Of a DNA stretch of 64,000 nt, positions 11,711-20,890 are shown piece by piece. Where the stretch lies: assembly GCA_963674475.2 (NCBI GenBank), contig CAXXFQ010000008.1, positions 1 to 64,000 of the forward strand, written 5' to 3'. Under the pieces are notes generated by a model. It was not told where the DNA came from, did not search any database, and worked only from the letters and a program-made list of their open reading frames with translations. The position numbers and the translations under genes are program-made. The DNA is from CAXXFQ01 sp963674475. Its GTDB lineage: Bacteria > Planctomycetota > Planctomycetia > Pirellulales > Thermoguttaceae. Every line of letters begins with the position of its first letter. Position 1 is the stretch's first letter.

Positions 11711-11752
11711 AAAAAGGCCGAGCCTCTTGCAAATGAGAGACTCGACCTTTTG
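11711..11752. terminator. Bidirectional terminator
   Basis: AAAGGCCGAG pairs with CTCGACCTTT around a short loop, with A runs on the left and T runs on the right. It sits between convergent genes (10153 plus, 11838 minus) and can serve both. Confidence 0.75.
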
Positions 11753-11837
11753 ATGCTTTTGTCGCGTTGGGTTTTCTCAAGGGTATATTGGAAAACCGTT
11801 ACACTTTCATGAAACCGTAGTCGGAGTAAAAACCGGC

Positions 11838-12455
11838 TTACTTGGCTTCGGGCTTCGGGCTGGCCTTGGCTTCTTCGGCCGGAGCGGCTTCGGCCGGGGC
11901 GTCACAGGCAGCCGGTTCGCAGCAAACGACTTTGCAGCAGCAACGGGCGCGGAGCTTGGCCAGAAGGTTCTTCACCGGGGTCGGGCGGCAGCAGCTGTCG
12001 CAGGCTTCCGCTTCGCAAGCGGCGGGCGCTTCGCAGGCGGCGGGCGCTTCACAGGCGGCCGGTTCGCAGCATTCGACTTTGCAGCAGCAGCGGGCGCGAA
12101 GCTTGGCGACCAGATCCTTCAGCGGGGTCGGTCGGCAGCACGGTTCGCAAACCGCTTCACAGGCGGCGGGCGCTTCACAGGCGGCGGGCGCTTCACAGGC
12201 GGCGGGCGCTTCGCAGGCGGCCGGTTCGCAGCATTCGACTTCGCAGCAGCAACGGGTGCGGAGCTTGGCGACCAGATTCTTCAGCAGACAAGGTCGGCAG
12301 CACGGTTCGCAAACCGCTTCGCACGCTTCGGGAGCGGCACAGGCTTGGGGCGCTTCGCAGGCGGCCGGAGCACACGCTTTGCTGGCTTCGGCACCCGTGA
12401 CGAAAAGACCCAACATCGCGACGAGGGCAACACTCAAAACAAAAGTACGGTTCAT
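11838..12455 (-). CDS. Small secreted cysteine-rich repeat protein
   Basis: 205 residues. The start ATG is at 12455 with GGAGG 9 nt upstream; the longer frame from 12530 lacks this support. A signal peptide is visible (MNRTFVLSVALVAMLGLFVTGAEA). The rest is almost entirely three copies of a 50-60 residue unit: CEP/CDS-CCRPxxxKxLxAKLRxRCCCxVxCCEP, followed by runs of AACEAP. Cysteine is about one residue in six, in CC and CCC clusters. No family is recognised. Such density fits metal binding or a disulfide-linked wall protein; this is inference. The opposite strand is also open throughout, a by-product of the repeated codons. Confidence 0.8.
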   Translation of the reverse strand: MNRTFVLSVALVAMLGLFVTGAEASKACAPAACEAPQACAAPEACEAVCEPCCRPCLLKNLVAKLRTRCCCEVECCEPAACEAPAACEAPAACEAPAACEAVCEPCCRPTPLKDLVAKLRARCCCKVECCEPAACEAPAACEAPAACEAEACDSCCRPTPVKNLLAKLRARCCCKVVCCEPAACDAPAEAAPAEEAKASPKPEAK

Positions 12456-13131
12456 TCGAGAATCCTCCAATAAAGTAGTACAGTACCGTATTCTAAACGC
12501 GGTCCGACCGTTGAGGCCGAACGTGACCATTTTTTAACGCAAAGGGTGTAAATACCCCAAAGCGTTTGCTTCCTCATTAAAAATTCCGGCAAAAAAGGGG
12601 GGCCGTTTCCATGCCCGTCTTGTGGGGGAACTGTCTCCATACAAGTGCGGGTTGGCATCAGGGGGTGGGACTACACGCAAAACGGCCGGTTTCCCGATAG
12701 TCTCTCGCTTTTCCGCGTAGCAGACGGAATCTCTCCAGAAGGAATTTTCCCTTTTTCTTCTCGGCGTAAAAGCCGAGCCGTCCGAGTAAATCGGTTTAAG
12801 CCCATAAGTTAACAAGAAGTTTCCTCTTGTCAATAAGGGGAAGTTGCGGAAAGTTTTTTTGTTAGCTGAGATAGAGTAAATAGATATTTTGTAGGATTTT
12901 CAATAAAAAAAGCTGACACCCCTCTTAAAAGGTCACTTCCGGTTTTTCTTGAAAAAGCAGAGGCGTAAATTGAACCAACGAGGTCAGTTAAGTCTTTTCC
13001 CAATAGGGACTAAATGATTTCGTCCGTCACGGCCACTTTGCCCCCACTCTCGAGAGGAAATTGGGAAAGAAAAAATAAAAAACGACTTGATTCGACCATT
13101 CAGGCAGGTGTTTTTTTTGCTAGAAAAACAG
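12456..13131. other. AT-rich intergenic region
   Basis: About 680 bp upstream of the Cys-rich gene, clearly more AT-rich than its neighbours (especially 12830-13130). TAGAAT on the minus strand at 12495-12490 could be a -10 for the Cys-rich gene. No coding frame with protein-like composition was found. Confidence 0.4.
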
Positions 13132-13177
13132 AAAAAAACGGACAACGCCCCTAAGACGCTGTCCGTTTTCTTTTTTT
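13132..13177 (-). terminator. Terminator of the malic enzyme gene
   Basis: Perfect stem AACGGACA(A)CG / CG(C)TGTCCGTT flanked by A7 on the left and T7 on the right. On the minus strand it lies about 90 nt after the malic enzyme stop. Confidence 0.8.
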
Positions 13178-13267
13178 GATTGAAGAAGTTCTTGTCAAAT
13201 CAGGGGTTATCCCGATTCATGACCGAGCGGGCCGGCCGACCGTCGAAGTGGCCGTGGTGGTTTTTTG

Positions 13268-14681
<1,414 letters not shown>

Positions 14682-14735
14682 CGTGAGTTCTTAAAAAAGG
14701 TTCGTAAAAGGTAATGACATAAAAAAAGACAAAAT

Positions 14736-15075
14736 CAGAGGGATTGCGAAGCAAGCACTCTCACGAAAAATCAAAAGAAAAAACACCAGCGACCCGTCGG
14801 GAGCGGGTTTAATCCTGGGTGCCGGAAAGCACCGGTCCAAAAAGTTTTTGGGAGGGGGTTTTAGGGGGGAACCTTTCTTCAGAAAGGTTCCCCCTAATCG
14901 CTTAAAAGCGTATAGCAACGTGTTGCTTGGTTCAAAAAAGAAGAAAGTAAAAGGAGTGACGGCGGTGCCGTCACCTGTGTTTTTTAAATGAGAGGGGACA
15001 TTTTGAAAAATGGTCCCCTCTCAAACTCTCCCCTCAAAAACTTTTTGGACCGGGATTGCTTCGCAATCCCCTCTT
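14736..15075 (-). repeat. Modular hairpin repeat, composite element (copy 2)
   Basis: Read on the minus strand, the first half has hairpin A (15070-15052, perfect), core, hairpin B (near 15021-14990) and hairpin C (14974-14956, GTGACGGC-ACC-GCCGTCAC). A linker containing TTGAACCAAGC follows. The second half is inverted: AACCTTTCT/AGAAAGGTT hairpin (near 14900-14870), inverted core, a GGTGC-type hairpin, module D (CCCGCTCCCGACGGGTCGCTGG) and a second, imperfect A. It lies between the MBL-fold gene and malic enzyme, both on minus, just after the MBL stop. Confidence 0.88.
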
Positions 15076-15101
15076 TACTTTGTCTTCTTCTTTGTTTTTT
15101 T

Positions 15102-15785
15102 CTATTCTTCCGCTTCGTTCCACCGGCTTGAGCCGACGTACGGGTTGTGCTCTTTTTCGTTGCCGACCGTGGTTGCCGGTCCATGTCCCGGGTGAAGGAC
15201 CGTCTCCTTCGGTAACGAAAAAAGCTTGCGATGGATTCCGGCTGCCAATTGAGGAAAGTCGCCATCGGAGAAATCGGTCCGGCCGACGCTTCCGGCGAAG
15301 ATGACGTCGCCGGACCAACACAAACGGCGGCGTTTCTTCTTGGCAGACGTAGACGACGTGTCCAATCGAGTGGCCCGGAATGGTGCGGGGCTTCGAGCCG
15401 AATCCCGGCCTCCTCGATGAGGTCACCGTCGTTCAACAGGCGATCGGCCGCGGGAACCATGATCGGCCACCCCATAGGGCGGCGGAAAGATTTTTCCCCG
15501 GGTCGGTCAAGTTTATCAGCGTCGGCCTCTCCGATGAGGATGGGGCAGTCGGGCCACTGTTGTTTCAGGACGCCAATCCCCCCAATATGGTCGGAATGGC
15601 CGTGAGTCACCAGGATGGCGGCCGGTGTGAGGCCGTGAGGCCTTGATTTCTCGGACGATCTTGTCCGGTTCCAGGCCCGGATCGATCACGAGGCAGTCGT
15701 CTCGATCGGACCGTCGGAGGATAAAAGCGTTTTCATCAAAATGGGCCGAGACGACCTTTAGGAGGTCAATTTTCGACGTGGACAC
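15102..15785 (-). CDS. MBL-fold hydrolase, glyoxalase II-like (multiple frameshifts)
   Basis: A metallo-beta-lactamase fold hydrolase, probably of the glyoxalase II or persulfide-dioxygenase-like group; the substrate is not resolvable. GTG 15785 has GGAG 9 nt upstream. The chain must be read across three frames. First MSTSKIDLLKVVSAHFDENAFIL...VIDPGLEPDKIV; then ILVTHGHSDHIGGIGVL (metal motif HxHxDH); then RTIPGHSIGHVVYVC (metal His); then SGDVIFAGSVGRTDF...TVLHPGHGPATTVGNEKEHNPY (metal Asp and C-terminal His). Frame changes fall near 15625, 15390 and 15316, two of them next to short G/C runs. Every motif is intact, arguing for sequence errors rather than a dead gene. Confidence 0.8.
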
Positions 15786-16068
15786 AAATCGGGCTCCCCA
15801 AAATAGGCGAAAGCTGGTAAAATCTGACGATTGATAGGGCCGGGGCTTACCCCCCTATCCGAGTAGGTCACTGCGTGGACCTTGGAGGGCGGTTTTTCGA
15901 GCCGAATCCAGAAGATCGAACCTCCCCGGCCTAGATCGTCGAACGGCCATTATACCCTGAAAAGCCCTTTTTCGGGGACGGGGGGCGACCGGCGAAAACC
16001 AAAAAACGAGGAACGACGTACAGAAGTTTTTGTGCGTTGGCTCAAATAACCGGGTGTTGGAGACCAAA

Positions 16069-16950
16069 ATGATGAACCGTTTCGGATCGAACCGTTGGTG
16101 GCCCGTTGTCGGTTGCCGCTTTAGTGATCGTCGCCTTCACGATTTCCCCCCCCTCATGGCCCCAAGGGACGGCGCAGGCGAGTGCCCAAGGCGCACCAGC
16201 GGGTGCCGGGGCGGGCGCCAGTGCGGGCGATCAACCGGCCGAGCACCCGTTTGATGCCGTCGGTTCGTTGGGCCCGGCAGGGACTCCAGCAGATGGAAAA
16301 CCATTTGCAAGACTTACTCGGCGACGATGATCAAGCAGGAACGGATTGGCGATGAACTCCAACCCGAACAGAAAGTCTTCCTGAAGGTTCGCCACAAGCC
16401 GTTTAGCGCGTATATGTACTTCCTTTCCCCCGCCGATGTCAAAGGGCAAGAGGCCATGTACGTGGCAGGGGCCAATGACGGAAAGATGTGGGGCCACGCC
16501 GCGCCGGGGTTTACCAACTCGCTGGTCGGAACCGTCTCGCTCAAGCCCGACGGGATGTTGGCCATGCGGGGTCAGCGATACCCGATCACCGAGGTGGGTA
16601 TCAAGAATTTGGTCCGGCGGGCTTCTGGAAGTCGGTCTGGCCGATGCCCAATATGGCGAATGCAATGTCTGTTATCGGGACGTCAAAATCAACGGGCACG
16701 AATGTCTGTGTATCGAGGTGACCCACCCGGTAGCTCGTAAAAATTTCCGCTTCCCACATTGCGAAGATTTACGTCGACAAGAAGATGAACCTGCCGATTC
16801 GTTATGAATCGTGGGACTGGCCGAAGAACCCCGGGCGACAAGCCGGAGCTTTTGGAAGCTTATACCTATCTCGATCTGAAGATCAATCCGGGCTTCACCG
16901 ATATGGACTTCAACCCGAAGAACCCCGATTACGGTTTCGAGATCGAATAA
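16069..16950 (+). CDS. DUF1571-type exported protein (multiple frameshifts)
   Basis: A planctomycete-type exported protein of unknown function. An ATG pair at 16069/16072 starts MNRFGSNRWWP. After a frame change near 16103 a signal segment follows (LVIVAFTIS), then an Ala/Gly-rich linker. The conserved domain runs TYSATMIKQERIGDELQPEQ, VFLKVRHKPFSAYMYFLSP, GQEAMYVAGANDGKMWGHAAPG, GMLAMRGQRYPITEVGIKNLV, CNVCYRDVKINGHECLCIEV, KIYVDKKMNLPIRYESWDWP and AYTYLDLKINPGFTDMDF, ending at TAA 16948-16950. At least five frame changes are needed (near 16103, 16270, 16617, 16745 and 16830). The domain assignment is by recognition of the Y-ATxxKQE and PIRYESWDWP pattern. It lies just upstream of kdtA. Confidence 0.72.
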
Positions 16951-17016
16951 ATTCGCGTTGAATCAATTCGGCCGAATAAATTCGGGGTTGAATCGTTTCT
17001 TGGCCAAATAAATTCG
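16942..17016 (+). repeat. Short degenerate tandem repeat between the DUF1571-type gene and kdtA
   Basis: About 2.5 copies of a 31-35 bp unit containing AATAAATTCG followed by GGTTGAATC. The first copy contains the TAA stop of the DUF1571-type gene, so the end of that gene seems to have been duplicated downstream. Confidence 0.7.
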
Positions 17017-17047
17017 CACGTTCTTTATGGAAGAAGGACACGCGCCG

Positions 17048-18326
17048 ATGCGTTATCTGCTCGATCTGGTCTATCTGGCCCTGTTGGCGGTCGTTTGGCC
17101 ACTGTTTGTCTGGAAAGCGTTTACTACCGGCAAATACCGCCAAGGGTCGGCGCGAAATGCTTCGGCCGGGTGCCGCGGCGGGATTCGGACCGGCCCTGTT
17201 TCTGGCTCTCACGCGGTCAGCGTCGGCGAGGTCAATCTGCTGGGGCCGTCTGATCGACGAGATCGCCCGACGTCGGCCGGACGTTGAGTGTGTCGTTTCG
17301 ACGACCACTCGGACCGGGATGGAGCTGGCGAAAAAAAAAATACGCCGATCATATCGTCTTCTACTGCCCGTTCGATTTCAGTTGGGCTGTTCGCCGCGCG
17401 ATGCGACGGATTCGACCGAAAAACTTCTCCTGGCCGAGCTGGAAATCTGGCCCAATCTGATCTCGGCTACCAAAGCTTCCGGCGCGCAAGTGGCCGTGTT
17501 TAACGGTCGTTTGAGCGAGAACAGCTTTCGCGGCTATCGTCGGATTCGCCCGTTGGTCAGCGCCGTTTTGCGCAAGATCGATCTGATCGCCGCGCAGAAT
17601 GAGACTTATGCCGAGCGATTTCGACTTCTGGGCGCGCGGGAATCGTCGGTTTGCGTGACCGGTTCGATGAAGTACGACGGGGCCCAAACCGATCGGAACC
17701 ATCCGAAGGCAGTCGAAGTTGCGCCAGTTGGCCGGGCTGACCGACCAGGAAATCGTCTTTCTGGCGAAGCACCCAAAGACCCCCGAGGAGGCGGCCGCAG
17801 TGGACGCGTTTCGTCATCTGGCCGACCGGTGGAGCGAGTTGCGATTGATTCTCGTGCCGCGACACCCGGAACGGTTCGACGCGGTGGGGCGGTTGTTGGA
17901 CGAATCGGGTCTAAGTTGGCGACGTCGAAGTCGATTGGAAGCGGACGGCCCGCTGACCTCCGAAACCCGGATTCTCTTGGTCGACACGATCGGGCGAGTT
18001 GGGGCGCCTGGTGGGCGTCGGCCGAAATCGCGTTTGTCGGCGGCAGCTTTGGTTCGCGTGGCGGGCAGAACATGATCGAACCGGCGGCCTACGGGGCGGC
18101 CGTTTCGTTTGGGCCGAACACGTGGAACTTTCGGGACATTGTGACCGGGATGTTGGCGGACGACGCGGCAGTGGTGGTTGACGACGCGGCGGCAATGGAG
18201 CGGGTTTGTTCGGCCGGTGTTTGGAAGAGCCCGGGTATGCCGAACGGTTGGGCCAGCGGGCCCGACGGTTGGTCCAAGGGCAGTTGGGGGGCGACGGCAA
18301 GGACGGTGGATCTGTTGGCGGAATAA
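17048..18326 (+). CDS. waaA: 3-deoxy-D-manno-octulosonic acid (Kdo) transferase (multiple frameshifts)
   Basis: An inner-membrane glycosyltransferase (KdtA) that adds Kdo to lipid A precursor, implying an LPS-type outer membrane. ATG 17048 has AGAAGGA about 10 nt upstream. Segments in order across frames: membrane anchor MRYLLDLVYLALLAVVWPLF; HAVSVGEVNLLG (Glu of the acceptor-site motif); IDEIARRRPDVECVVSTTT; KYADHIVFYCPFDFSWAVRR; LLLAELEIWPNLI (second conserved Glu); GRLSENSFRGYRRI; DLIAAQNETYAERFRLLGA; VTGSMKYDG; TPEEAAAVDAFRHLADRW; LVPRHPERF; AFVGGSFGSRGGQNMIEPAAYGAAVSFGPNTWNF; VDLLAE. At least eight frame changes are needed, one at a run of ten A (17332-17341) and others near G or A runs. 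Each segment is highly conserved, so raw sequence error is the better explanation. Confidence 0.87.
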
Positions 18327-18358
18327 AAAAGAAAAACACAAAGAAGAAAAAATAAATC

Positions 18359-18640
18359 AGAGGGATTGCGAAGCAATCCCGGTCCAAAAAGTTTTTGAGG
18401 GGAGAGTTTGAGAGGGGACAATTTTCAAAATGTCCCCTCTCATTCAATAAAAACAGGTGACGGCACAGCCGTCACTCCTTTTTCTTTTTTTATTGCACTA
18501 CAACAGGCTACTTTTTTTACGAATTAGGGGAAACCTTTCTGAAGAAAGGTCTCCCCCTAAAAACCCCTTCCAAAAACTTTTTGGACCGGCGTTACCACGC
18601 CGTTGTTTAAACCCGCTCACCGTTGGTCGCTGGTGTTTTT
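18359..18640 (+). repeat. Modular hairpin repeat, composite element (copy 3, best preserved)
   Basis: This is the reference copy. A-rich lead; hairpin A (18362-18380, GGGATTGC-GAA-GCAATCCC); core (18381-18396); hairpin B (18410-18441, perfect 11-bp stem, 10-nt loop); hairpin C (18457-18475, GTGACGGC-ACA-GCCGTCAC) followed by a T/C tract. Then a linker, hairpin B' (about 18526-18558), inverted core (18570-18587), hairpin F (18588-18601, GGCGT-TACC-ACGCC), module D (18611-18634) and a second T tract. It fills the gap between the convergent kdtA and AI-2E genes. Confidence 0.93.
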
Positions 18641-18660
18641 TCTTTTTTTCTTCTTCTCTT

Positions 18661-19746
18661 TTACGCTTTTTCCGCTGTCGCTTTCCCCTTCCCTTTCAAA
18701 TCGATTCCCTCCTCCGAAAACCGTACCAACTCCTTCCGCAACATCACCAACAACGCGTACAAAAACGTCACCAACATCGGCCCCACAAAAATCCCGATCG
18801 GCCCCAACGCTTCCACCCCACCCAAGACACTCAAAAGGGCCAAAAGCGGGTGTAAATTCGATCGGCCGTGCAAGATCCACGGCTTCAACAGGTTGTCGAC
18901 CATCCCGACCACGACCATCCCGTAAATGGCCAAGCCGATCGCCGCGACCAGTCGCCCGTCGTGGAAATAAAGCCAAAGCGAACAGGGTAGCCAAACGCCC
19001 GTCGCGCCGACAAACGGGATCATCGCGAAGAGCATCGTGATGAAGGTCAAAAGAAAGACCGCGTTGATATCCAGTGCAAAAAGGGCGATCCCGGTTAAAA
19101 GTCCTTGAGCAATGGCCGCCGCGACGCTGGCCAGGACCACGGCACGGGTAATGTTGTCGAACTCTTGGATTAACTCGGTCAGATAGCCCGTTTCCAACGG
19201 AGAAAGCTCGGTGATCGTTCCGACCATCGATTGGCCGTCGGCGAAAAAGTAGTAAAGCGACACGACCAGGATGCAAACCCCCACGATCGTGTGGACAACG
19301 TATTGGGTCATGCCGAGCAAGAACGGAGCCAGCCACGACTGGAGTCGTTTGAGGATCTCTTTGATGCCGTCTTGAATCTGATCGGGTGTCAGATCGAAGC
19401 CGACGTGACGGCCGATCTCTTGGATCTGTTTTTGGATTCCGTCGTAGTTGATGTCGGCCCCGCCTTGCCGATAATAAACGCTGTACCCTTCCACGCCCGC
19501 CTGAAGCAGGATGAAAAACAATGGAACCAGGAAGATCAACAAGATCAACAGGGTCGTCAGTCCGGCGGCAATCCGGTCGTGACTGCCGCAGCGACGTTGC
19601 ATCCAATGATGGATCGGTCGGAACATGACCACCAGCAGGACGGCCAGAAAGAACGGTAAAAGAAACCCGACCATCACCTTGAAAAAGAAGGCACCAATCA
19701 CGAGTAAAATGGCAACTAATACGATAAACGAAACCATACGAGCCAT
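18661..19746 (-). CDS. AI-2E family transporter (TqsA/PerM-type membrane protein)
   Basis: 361-residue polytopic inner-membrane protein. Start chosen at ATG 19746 because GAGG lies upstream; ATG 19770 is also possible but lacks a Shine-Dalgarno. The family pattern is clear: two N-terminal helices (MVSFIVLVAILLVIGAFF and VGFLLPFFLAVLLVVMF) followed by RPIHHWM. Then a third helix, a periplasmic amphipathic stretch (residues about 100-165), and a C-terminal bundle with the family motifs DINAVFLLTFITMLFAMIPFVGATGVWLP, DNLLKPWILHGRSNLHPLLALLSVLGG and GPIGIFVGPMLVTFLYALL. Members export AI-2 or act as Na+/H+ antiporters or unspecific efflux proteins; the substrate here cannot be told. Confidence 0.92.
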   Translation of the reverse strand: MARMVSFIVLVAILLVIGAFFFKVMVGFLLPFFLAVLLVVMFRPIHHWMQRRCGSHDRIAAGLTTLLILLIFLVPLFFILLQAGVEGYSVYYRQGGADINYDGIQKQIQEIGRHVGFDLTPDQIQDGIKEILKRLQSWLAPFLLGMTQYVVHTIVGVCILVVSLYYFFADGQSMVGTITELSPLETGYLTELIQEFDNITRAVVLASVAAAIAQGLLTGIALFALDINAVFLLTFITMLFAMIPFVGATGVWLPCSLWLYFHDGRLVAAIGLAIYGMVVVGMVDNLLKPWILHGRSNLHPLLALLSVLGGVEALGPIGIFVGPMLVTFLYALLVMLRKELVRFSEEGIDLKGKGKATAEKA

Positions 19747-19881
19747 CGGGAAAATCCTCGGCGTTTTCATGGGGGGGAAAGATCGACCACCGAGATTATA
19801 TCGATTTGACCGTTTCGTGCCAGAGCGACCTGACGGGGCCCCAAGGCAATCGGACGGAAGGGCCAATCGAACGCTCCCCGG

Positions 19882-19911
19882 TTGCCTTTGCCTTGGCGTA
19901 TTGGGTATAAT
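19882..19911 (+). promoter_or_regulatory. Candidate sigma70-type promoter of the YfcE-type gene
   Basis: TTGCCT (19882-19887), 18-bp spacer, TATAAT (19906-19911). The predicted start of transcription is about 55 nt before ATG 19974. Perfect -10, four of six -35 matches. Confidence 0.5.
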
Positions 19912-19973
19912 GCAAGTTTGAGCTTGCTTGTCGGAAGCAATGACGTTTCCCCGGACTCGAGGTTCCCCCCCCC

Positions 19974-20453
19974 ATGCTCATTGGGATTATCAGCGATACC
20001 CACGGCGATCTGCCGACGACCCGGGCCGCCCTGCGCTTGTTCGAGACGTTCGGTGTCGAGCGGATTCTCCACTGTGGCGATATCGGTTCGGCCGACGTGG
20101 TGCGTCTTTTTGTCGATCGGGCGACCGATTTTGTCCTGGGTAATGTCGACTCGCGAGATTTTCTGGCCGAGGTGATCGACGAGAGCGGTGGCACCTTTCA
20201 CGACCGATTCGGCACGGTAGAGCTGGCCCAGCGCCAGATCGCCTTTCTCCACGGCGACGACGGGGCCCGTCTTCAAGAGACGATCGACGGCGGCCAGTTC
20301 GATCTAGTCTGTCACGGCCATACCCACTCGCCCCGGTGGTCGGTATATCAAAAGACGTTCGTTCTCAATCCGGGCGCCGTCTCGCGAACCTATAGCCCGA
20401 GCGTCGCGGTTCTCGACTTGGCCGATATGCGGGTCGATCATCTTTCGCTGTAG
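19974..20453 (+). CDS. YfcE/MJ0936-type metallophosphoesterase
   Basis: 159-residue cytoplasmic calcineurin-like phosphodiesterase, the normal size for the YfcE group. All metal-binding motifs are present: SDTHG (Asp8, His10), CGDIGS (Asp36), LGNVD (Asn57), LHGDDG (His93) and CHGHTHSP (His114-His118). The C-terminal NPGAVSRTYSPSVAVLDL is the usual family ending. It is divergent from the AI-2E transporter. The natural substrate of this family is not settled. Confidence 0.92.
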   Translation: MLIGIISDTHGDLPTTRAALRLFETFGVERILHCGDIGSADVVRLFVDRATDFVLGNVDSRDFLAEVIDESGGTFHDRFGTVELAQRQIAFLHGDDGARLQETIDGGQFDLVCHGHTHSPRWSVYQKTFVLNPGAVSRTYSPSVAVLDLADMRVDHLSL

Positions 20454-20890
20454 GCGGCGGAAGAGAATCTCTTCGAAACGGGCGACCGGCTTTCTCTTTC
20501 TTCCCCCACACACACAAAAACGCTTGTTGACTGGCTGCTTCGCCATTGCCCCCTTCTTATCTACATTTCCCAGTCTTTCGGAAATGCTCCGTCTCGCGGA
20601 ATAAAAACTGGCTCTTAAGTGGTTTTTTGTGCGATTGGGACGATTCAATCTGGTTCTGGGCGAAATCCGTCTTGCCGTCAACCGGTGGATTTTGTATTTG
20701 TACGCGACCCTAGAGTGTTTTCGCAATAGGGTCGCGGTCTCGGCTTTTCCCGGGAGAGGGGAGATTCCCTTCTGATCCAGGGAGTCGTGGTGATAACGGC
20801 GTTTGCGGGGCATCGTCCCTGTCGGCCGAAAGGGACCGCTATCGACGATTAGGATAATTCGCATTTCGAGGCCGAAAGGGAATGACGGCA
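20454..20890. other. Long leader of the POTRA-BamA operon
   Basis: 437 bp with no credible gene. It contains a 9-bp perfect hairpin (CGCGACCCT at 20703-20711 with AGGGTCGCG at 20728-20736), not followed by a T run, about 150 nt before the POTRA gene. This may be a leader structure or an operator; no riboswitch class is recognised. Confidence 0.4.

Noticed and set aside
11842..12537. 231-codon plus-strand frame opposite the Cys-rich gene
   Set aside because: Arises from the repeated codons; the minus frame has the ribosome-binding site and a good signal peptide.
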